A stretch of 64,000 bases of DNA, from the NCBI GenBank assembly GCA_037102815.1, contig BTPP01000007.1:1240001-1304000 (forward strand). Reading direction: 5' to 3'. Source of the stretch: Neurospora intermedia. Its lineage: Eukaryota; Ascomycota; Sordariomycetes; Sordariales; Sordariaceae. This document shows, piece by piece, positions 57,169-64,000 of the stretch. The notes under the pieces are model-generated. The model was not told where the DNA came from and made no database searches. It was given only the letters and a program-made list of their open reading frames with translations. Positions within the stretch are counted from its first letter, which is position 1, and the number at the start of each line of letters is the position of its first letter. The position numbers and the translations under genes were made by a program.

Positions 57169-57583
57169 ATTAAAACCCGAGTTAAGCAACTGTATTCAAA
57201 TTATACGAAAATTAAAGTGTACCTGTTTTGTACAACCTCCTGCTTGACCAGTGTAGTACCAGCAACTTTCTCATCTAGTACAGCATATTACGAGTTTCCA
57301 CTCAGATCAGAACATGAAAACGGAATCATCTGAATCGTCAGATCTCCATCCCAAGCGGGCGGAACGCAAGATGCAGAGGCAAAGCTCGGACCACATTACT
57401 ACACTGACGTAATTTACGTACTTGCCGTTTTGGAGAACGAGCTCCAATTGGTAAAGCGCGGTTGCACACTGGAAAAAAAGAGGCCAACATTTCCTGTCCA
57501 TCTCTTCTTCTCTCTTCAACACAACCACCAATACCTGTCGCTCAACCGAATTACCAGGTCAATTCCATACGTCAGGGAATGCA
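57169..57583. promoter_or_regulatory. Intergenic region upstream of the LETM1-like gene
   Basis: The 415 bases hold the RidA 3' UTR and the promoter of the next + strand gene. Nothing distinctive is seen. Confidence 0.5.
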
Positions 57584-59095
57584 ATGATATCCAGGATACC
57601 ACTCAGCGCCAGGAGCGCTTGCCGTCATGCTTACAGCGCCCCCTCTCGACTAAGGTCAACAACGGGCCTCCTCTCCTTCGCACAGTCGCAGCAGCAGCAG
57701 CATCCTTCGATTTCTCAACTCTCTACCGGCAACGTTCGCCTATTTTCGGCAACCACATGCAACGCCTTTAAACAGACGCTCCCCCGCCAGGACGAGCCTA
57801 ACATCAACGATGTCCTCGAACAACAAGCCCGATCCGGCGTCAACCCGCCCTACACCACCCGCCCTCCACCTCTCAACCTGCCCGAGCGCCAGCCCGACGC
57901 CTCCACCATCTCCCACCTCTTCGCGACCGGCAAGGCCTACCTGACCTTCTACAAGACTGGCCTGCGCCAGGTCTTTACCAACTTCAAGCTCCTGCGCGCC
58001 GTCGGCAAAGGCGGCGAAGGTCCCATCGCGCGCTCCGAGAACCCGCTCGCCGATGCCGACTGCATCGACGGCTACCTCCGCTTCCGCACGCGTGGCTCCC
58101 TACTACTCTACAAGCGCGTAAAACACGACCTCAACAAGCTGCCTATTTTCGGCCTGCTGCTGCTTGTGTGCGGGGAATTCACACCCTTTGTCGTGCTGGC
58201 CGTGCCCACCATCGTTCCCTACACGTGTCGGATTCCGAAGCAGGTGGACAAGATTCTCAAGCGGATAGAAGAACGGAGAACAGCGGCGCTGGATGAGTTG
58301 GTTGGGGAGGTGTATGAGGCGGACGATTACCAGTTGATTTCCAACGACGAGGTGAAAGAGGATTTGGAGGCGTTGGAAGGCTTCCCGAGCGAGGCCGCCG
58401 AGGCGATCGGGGAACCGAAGAAGGTGGAAGACATGACCGAAGAGGAAAAAGAAGAGTACGAATTCGAAATCAGGCAGTGCGAAGAAATCATCAAAGAGCA
58501 ACGGGAGAAGCGCATAAGGGCCGGACAGGAGGTAGACCCGCGTCCGATCCGCGAGCAGGCGCAGGAGTGGGTGGAGCTAGCCCGTGCCGATAGGGAGGAG
58601 TTCGGCGACCATGAGGAGATTGACGTCTTCCCCATGACGGCCAGCGAAGCCCTTGATCAGCTCGACCCCCTCAGCGACGACTGCGAGCAGTTCAACATGC
58701 TGGATGTGCTCGCCCGCTCCTACGATATCAAGAGCTGGTGGGGTCCCGCCGGGAGGGAACGTGGTGTGCACAAGCACATGCGCTTCCTGGCTGTCGACAC
58801 GGACTTGCTGGAGAAGGGCGGCGGTGTCGAGGCACTGGAGGACGACGAGGTGGTGTTGGCGTGCATTGATAGAGGTATCGACGTGCGAGGTCGCAAGATT
58901 GGTGATTTGAGGTATGCGCTGGAGAAGTGGGTGATTTTGACTTCTGTGCTGGCCAAAGACCGGGCGGATTGTTTGAGGAGGATGGCGGTGTTGGGGACGT
59001 GCCCGGAGATTCTGTGGCCGGGGATCCCTTGGCCGGAAGAGGATAAGGAGGTTCCTGTTAAGGAAGGATCGGTAGGGGCAGAGGAGAAGCAGTAG
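57584..59095 (+). CDS. LETM1-like mitochondrial inner-membrane protein
   Basis: Single-exon gene, 503 aa. The N-terminus (MISRIPLSARSACRHAYSAPSRLRSTTG) is basic and Ser-rich, typical of mitochondrial import. A hydrophobic segment follows a basic helix: LLYKRVKHDLNKLPIFGLLLLVCGEFTPFVVLAVPTIVPYTCRIPKQV. This matches the membrane entry and ribosome-binding part of LETM1-type proteins. The C-terminal half is acidic and helical (EDMTEEEKEEYEFEIRQCEEIIKEQREKRI), then NMLDVLARSYDIKSWWG. LETM1/Mdm38 proteins maintain potassium-proton balance in mitochondria and bind mitochondrial ribosomes. This shorter divergent relative lacks an EF-hand and is better called LETM1-like than an orthologue of Mdm38. 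Confidence 0.75.
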   Translation: MISRIPLSARSACRHAYSAPSRLRSTTGLLSFAQSQQQQHPSISQLSTGNVRLFSATTCNAFKQTLPRQDEPNINDVLEQQARSGVNPPYTTRPPPLNLPERQPDASTISHLFATGKAYLTFYKTGLRQVFTNFKLLRAVGKGGEGPIARSENPLADADCIDGYLRFRTRGSLLLYKRVKHDLNKLPIFGLLLLVCGEFTPFVVLAVPTIVPYTCRIPKQVDKILKRIEERRTAALDELVGEVYEADDYQLISNDEVKEDLEALEGFPSEAAEAIGEPKKVEDMTEEEKEEYEFEIRQCEEIIKEQREKRIRAGQEVDPRPIREQAQEWVELARADREEFGDHEEIDVFPMTASEALDQLDPLSDDCEQFNMLDVLARSYDIKSWWGPAGRERGVHKHMRFLAVDTDLLEKGGGVEALEDDEVVLACIDRGIDVRGRKIGDLRYALEKWVILTSVLAKDRADCLRRMAVLGTCPEILWPGIPWPEEDKEVPVKEGSVGAEEKQ

Positions 59096-60050
59096 GGGCA
59101 GAGAGGACGGAGTAAACCTTGAGAGAAAGATGGGAAACATGATACCCGAGATATGTATATCGCACTGTTCTGGTCTGGTGCTTACGATATGGAATGCTTT
59201 AACATGATGTATATGGGTGACGATAATGATAAACGCCGTATAAGTTGACAAGTCATTTGGACTCTACCACGCATCATCCCATTCACATTAAAACTCCGCA
59301 AAGCTTCTATGCAGAGGCTGCGGCGTAGTCATTAGTTCCTCTCCATTCTTGCAATTTGCTTCCATATCCTACTTGATCTCCCTTCTCTCTTGACGTGTAG
59401 CGCTGAGGTGTCTTTCTACTTCTTTTCACCTGTTTCTTCACTTCTATCTGTCTTCTTACTTACCCTTACTTCTGTCCGCTATATCACCATCATCCTGCCC
59501 GAACGCAAACTCATCGATGATTGTAATTCAGACACCATCTGGTGGTAATTGCTCCTTCGTTGTTCCGAGCCTGAACCTTATCTACCGTTGCGTGCCTACC
59601 TACCCATATCGGACCAAACGTCTTTGTCGTTTTTTCCCTTTGTTTCTTCATCCCTAGTCTATTGTCTGGTTTTCAGACAGATTTTTGGTCCTTTGGTAAA
59701 GCAGCTAATGATCCGTATATCATCAAGCACCCGCAGCTTCTCATCTCATGCCACCAAATGATGATGATTTAAGAAAGGAGAACATGTTATTGGATGGTAT
59801 GGTACAGTTTTCCCCATTGCTCTTTTTGTCCTCCTTCTTCTTCTGTGTCCATAGGACATGAGTGATAGAAGAAGTCAAAAAAAAAAGCCCATCCTGTTCT
59901 TCCCTGATGTTCTGTCTCTGTAAGGCCAGTCCTGTTTTCCAGGGCCCTGTCTTGTCTCTGAAACCATTGGGTCTGTATATCCCAACTTTGCCTGTCATCA
60001 TCATCACCATCATCCTCATGTTTGTATCTTCTTCAAGCGTTTCGCACCTC
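59096..60050. other. Convergent intergenic region
   Basis: 0.95 kb between facing stops. It is C/T-rich on the + strand at 59340-59480 and holds the two 3' UTRs. No gene is seen. Confidence 0.5.
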
Positions 60051-60990
60051 TCAAGCAGAAGCAACGTTGGGATCCGCAGAGACGGGCTTCACCTCGACTC
60101 CGTACTTCTCAAGGAGTCTCTGGCGTCTGCGTTCTTGGTAACCGGGTGGGTAGATGCCTTTGTTGGGGTTTGCTCGGTTAGTAAAGTGTGCTGCTCATAG
60201 AAGAGAGATCGAGGGTTGATTAGACTTGACCTACCCCGACCCTCGCCAACTTCCGCAAGGGTTTCCTCGACCGGCCTCCTCCTGTTCAGACGCATGGCCT
60301 CTTTCCTCTCGAACTCGTCGACATTGGGGTCCCTCCCCCATCCGGTTAGCCCGCCGGAGAAGGCGAAGGCACCGACGACGGAGCCGGCCATGGCGCCGAA
60401 ACCGAGGATGACAGGGAAACGAAGGGCTGTGATGGTTCTCGACATTAGTTGTTGTAGGTAGCAAGTAGCACAAGCAAGCAAGCAAGCAAGCAAGCAGGGA
60501 CATGATTCATGTCCGTCTGGGGCCACAAGTGGAGCAGTTCATCGTGTGGAACTTGTATAAACAGGGTTGGGGGTGGTTTCGTCTTCCTTCTTGTACACGT
60601 ACATCGCAAGCCCATGACGCTTCCACCGAGGAAAGCACCGATCGCATGGTTCCAGCCGTCTTCCTTCTCGCGCAGGTTCGCCGAGGCCTGTTGGGCGAAT
60701 CTGTAGATACCACCGGCGAGAGCTTTTGATTGTAACAAGTCAGTCAAGTTGTTTTAGTTGGGCTAATCGCGCTGTGTCGCGCAATTGACGGGATATCATG
60801 TCGTACTAAAGCTGATGATAGTGCCTCCGCCGTGGGTGAAGACGTGCATGCTGCCGACGTTGTTCTTCTTCATGGAAGTGCGGAGGGAAGCCATCAAGAG
60901 ACCGGCTCCACCACTGAACAGGGCGCCACTGACGCCGGACTTGATGGCGTCCTTGGGCTGAAAAACGGTGTCGTCCCCTTGAGGCGCCAT
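60051..60990 (-). CDS. nuo21.3b: Complex I 21.3 kDa subunit (NDUFA11/NUJM type, Tim17-like fold)
   Basis: Four exons: 60990-60807, 60722-60603, 60426-60235 and 60157-60051. Total is 200 aa. All three introns fall inside codons and the phases agree throughout. The protein starts MAPQGDDTVFQPKDAIKSGVSGALFSGGAGLLMASLRTSM and has the four-helix pattern of the Tim17/NDUFA11 family (GGTIISFTLAGGIYRFAQQASANL, HAIGAFLGGSVMGLR, FPVILGFGAMAGSVVGAFAFSGGLTGW). A charged C-terminus (ERKEAMRLNRRRPVEETLAEVGEGRGIYPPGYQERRRQRLLEKYG) follows. It is an accessory membrane-arm subunit of NADH:ubiquinone oxidoreductase. The split into four small exons makes the gene easy to misread as two separate genes. Symbol is from memory of the N. 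crassa 21.3 kDa subunits. Confidence 0.88.
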
Positions 60991-62419
60991 CTTGACGGTG
61001 GACGGTTGTGGTCGAGGGAGAGTGGTGGGTGGGCTTGGAGATGTCGTCGGCGTGGCCTTGATTTGCCCGTGGTGGGTTTAAACGTGATGTCCAGACTCGA
61101 CGGGAGTCCTTTCGTTGTGAGCTTGCAATTTGAGTGCCTCTGCAGTCACAGCAGCAGTCAGGGTACTTCTGGGATGCGCTACAGTGGACAGAGCCGCAGT
61201 TGCCCTGAGTATTTGAGCTCTCCCGTCGCAGCTGTTGCAGCTCAATACATAGTAGGTACGTCGGGTACCTAGAAATCTGGTCCGTGCGTTTTAGCTCTAG
61301 CTCCCAGCTCCCAGCTCATCGAGGAACGGAAGTAAGGAAAGGTGGGGTCATGACAGTCCCAGCAACATATGGTACTGCTGGTATGCTATATGTACTAGTA
61401 GGTATGCTTCTCTCAAGATACCGCTGCCTTCTGGTTCACATGGCGTCCGTGGCTCTCTTGTCTCATCTAGCTCACATCTTAACTTCACGTTCTGTACAAA
61501 TAAAGACGTTGTTTTGTTTCAGTTCATGAACTTTGCTTCCTAGAAGAATTGACGTTTTGAATTGAAATACGCTTCGTTGTGTGAACTTGATGAATTTGTT
61601 TGTCACAAGAGTGGTATTGTAATTTACTGGGTGGACTGCACTGCAGTACATAACTGGAGGCACCCACGTCACAGTTGAGACTTCCTTAGAGAAGTGAGTG
61701 TACAAGTGCTCCTTCCATCAACTGGTAAGCTCCTTTATCCCGCCACCTAACACCTTCCCCGTCCTTATTCAAGATAATGCCGCCTGCCGTCACAATCCGT
61801 TGGCTGAACTGATGCAGACAAGGACGGAGTGCTTAAAGGTAGTTTTCATTGAAGTAGACGACGGTCATCAACGAAGCGCGCCATCCGTGTTTGGTCTCCC
61901 ACGGTCTCAAGTCATTCTTTGCGTTGAACCACCAACCAAAAGGTACCTCCATCATACTGTAGGACCGACCCATCACAAGGCGTCCACCCCCGGCCCTCCG
62001 CCCTCATCCGTACCGCGTTGACTAGCAACGATCAAGTCCAACACATCGCAGTGCTCTGCCTGTGAACTTACCATACCTACCCAATCGGACCCGGGCCGTT
62101 TCATCACTCATCCGCAGGACACTCCGACGTCCAACGACCTGTGATTGCCTCTCTTCATCAAGGATATTACTGGAAACACCGGCCACTATCCGCGTGCTCA
62201 ACACGCAATACCATCCAGTTATCGGTTTGATTCACAACTAGATTGCATCACCATCATCATCGACCTAGCCTGCTGTCCTCTCCGGCATCAACACCATCAT
62301 ATTACACCCCGCCATAAGGGAATCCTTTTGTCAACCCTCGCCGACAGCCACTGGTTGTACACGAACGAAGCCGCGTTATCGCATTAAACGGTGTTATAAC
62401 GCTGCTCTAGGAGCCCAAA
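60991..62419. promoter_or_regulatory. Divergent region between the complex I subunit and Ubp2-like genes
   Basis: 1.4 kb between outward-facing genes. It contains both promoters and probably a long leader for the Ubp2-like gene. Short open frames (for example 61698-62021) carry no recognisable sequence. Confidence 0.5.
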
Positions 62420-64000
62420 AGTATTATGATCATCCTACGTTTACCTCCCAACTTACTTCTGCGCTATACTGATACCTTGTCATAGTGGACTTGGCCCCTA
62501 CCCCGCCACTTCCCCCCAAAGCAGGTCGTCTGGCTTCACGCTGGCTTCAAGACTTGCTGCAGGGCGTCCTGCGTGAAGGCGATCCTGTCTTCGACTGCTA
62601 TTCCTTGCGAGACCCTTCACGCCGTGACACTTCGTCAAGCCGGCTTCATGAACTGGTCATTATTGGCTCGCAAAGCCATGGCATCGACCACGACGGTCGA
62701 GCCCAGCTCGCGCCCCTCGTAGTAAGCTGCATGTGCAAGCTTTGCCGTCACCACTTCGTTGTCAGATACACCATTCCCGAAGACGAATGCGGCCAACTCC
62801 ATACCGCACAAGCTCACCACTATGTTGTTAGTGCCATGGAAGACAGGCCGACCTCCCCACTGGAGGCTTCAAAATTCTATCCCCGTGTCACCAGCATCAC
62901 TCACGTCTGCTCGCTCTGCAGGCAGACCGTTTCTGTCGACGTTTTGCGGCCACACTTGAAAACAGCCTGGATCAACCGGATCATGGACAAGGACAGGATA
63001 AGAAACGCTTTGGCGATTGCCAAGAGGGAAGAGCCAGAACGCTACGGCGATCTAACACCAGAAAAGGAGGAGAACTATGCCAATTCGCCATTACAGACCC
63101 TCAACATGTATATCAAAAACATTCTCGAGGATGACTGGAGCGCCCCGCAGAAGCGCATCGCCAGCCGCAACAGGACCTTTTCAGTCCAGTTTGGCTCAGC
63201 ATGTGCCGACATATTCCTTTATCTTGGCTTCACGGAAGAAGTGGATGTCTCAACCGGAGACAAGTTCTGGGTACCCCCTCGGCTTCCTATTTCAGCCTTC
63301 CGAACACCCTTGGGCTCAGAGCGTGCTTTTCTCGAGAACGTCAGAAGCGAGGTGCAAAGTTTCCTAGCGGAGAACCCTCCGAGGCCGGACCTACCCGTCG
63401 TGGGGGCAACAGTTAATGCGATAGAGCGGCTGGACAGGGTCCTGATATCGGACTGGCTTCGCAGCCACGAGACCCGATCGGCGCGAAACTCGGATGAGGC
63501 CCAGCACTTTCGCATCTTGGGAGCATCCGAAAGGTCGGATGAGGAGGTGCTCAAGTATGCCTTCCTCCAACAAGTGGACGTGGATCCGGCGAACAGAGAC
63601 ACCTACAAGACTGCGCTTGCCAATCTGGCTAGCTACAGGAGTGAAGAGTTTCAGATGTACGTCTTCAGTTTGGATGAGAGTCCTGCCGCCCCCAGCGGTC
63701 CTCAATCTCAGGAGCCTCTTTCAGACGTAGACAAAGCGTATAGGCACTTCAATATTGAGCCGAAAACAAACGCAGACGCTCGGTATTTTATCAACGTCTA
63801 CAAAACCTACAGAGAGCAGTCACCAGGACAGCTATCTAGTCACAGAATCGCCCTTCTCAAAATTGGCAAGGACAGGGATGACTCGGAGATACTTGACGAG
63901 GTGTTCAACGGAGTGATGGACCACAAGGAGGCATGCTCAATTCTGGAATCCGAGCCCGGCTGGTCCTTGGAGATTGCTGCTGCAGGTGCACGGGAGGCCG
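62420..64000 (+). CDS. Ubp2-like ubiquitin-specific protease, N-terminal half (runs off the window)
   Basis: From 62486 to the last base one frame stays open (DLAPTPPLPPKAGRLASRWLQDLL...). The sequence has the N-terminal organisation of fungal Ubp2: a paired Cys zinc-ribbon-like region (SCMCKLCRHHFVV...HVCSLCRQTVSV), the helix MDKDRIRNALAIAKREEPERYGDL, SPLQTLNMYIKNILEDD, RNRTFSVQFG, FWVPPRLPISAFRTPLGSERAFLENVRSEVQ, then the first of the repeated small helical units (FRILGASERSDEEVLKYAFLQQVDVDPANRDTYKTALANLASYR). The catalytic domain would lie beyond the window. Yeast Ubp2 trims Lys63-linked chains and opposes Rsp5. No ATG starts this frame. The best start is an ATG split by an intron (A at 62420, TG at 62486-62487). 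Confidence 0.7.

Overview
The window is nuclear DNA from a filamentous ascomycete, almost certainly Neurospora (N. crassa or a very close relative). The strongest evidence is a complete minus-strand gene for the circadian clock protein FREQUENCY (6926-9895). It encodes 989 codons, and the landmark residues fall at the positions known for N. crassa: second start at Met100, NLS near 194-199, Ser513. The other genes have short introns with GTRNGT donors and CTRAY-like branch sites, C-rich third codon positions, and good matches to N. crassa proteins such as vacuolar protease A (396 aa), cytosolic serine hydroxymethyltransferase (480 aa) and the complex I 21.3 kDa subunit (200 aa). The hydroxymethyltransferase gene corresponds to 'for', which is linked to frq on linkage group VII. 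I see no prophage, CRISPR, bacterial operon or retroelement, and no convincing tRNA gene.

Layout. 1-5.6 kb: the 3' part of a Mis14/Nsl1 kinetochore gene (+), a Sec14 lipid-transfer gene (-) and prefoldin subunit 3 (-). 5.6-12.6 kb: the clock locus. The frq coding region is followed upstream by a leader of about 1.6 kb with upstream ORFs and an intron that removes the first FRQ start codon. Further upstream lie a proximal light-response element (about 11.57 kb) and the distal Clock box (about 12.58 kb). The region downstream of frq (5.6-6.9 kb) is where the antisense qrf transcript should start. 12.6-19.0 kb: a gene-poor stretch with one MITE-like inverted repeat. 19-31 kb: an RCC1-repeat mitochondrial protein (-), COG3 (+), a mitochondrial carrier (-), a RINT1/Tip20 tether (-) and an RMND1/Mrx10-type protein (+). 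32-35.4 kb: an unrecognised Gln/Pro-rich protein (-). 36.9-42.3 kb: vacuolar protease A (-) and hydroxymethyltransferase (+). 44.6-64 kb: a small orphan protein (+), SPT7 (-), a VanZ-like membrane protein (+), a ferric-reductase/NOX-like flavocytochrome (-), a RidA deaminase (+), a LETM1-like protein (+), the complex I NDUFA11-type subunit (-), and the N-terminal half of a Ubp2-like ubiquitin protease (+) that runs off the end.

How they fit together. Fungal genes are single units, so most neighbours are unrelated housekeeping genes. The exception is the frq locus, a coherent regulatory system. WCC-binding elements drive frq, FRQ feeds back on WCC, leader splicing sets the ratio of long to short FRQ, and antisense qrf opposes sense transcription. 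I see cis-elements for most of these parts directly. The functional links are established Neurospora knowledge. Most other genes were resolved to exon level by checking splice sites against reading frame. No clearly undescribed large system is visible. The best new leads are an upstream ORF that straddles the temperature-regulated frq intron, a Ubp2 start codon apparently split by an intron, and the inverted repeat at 13.9 kb.
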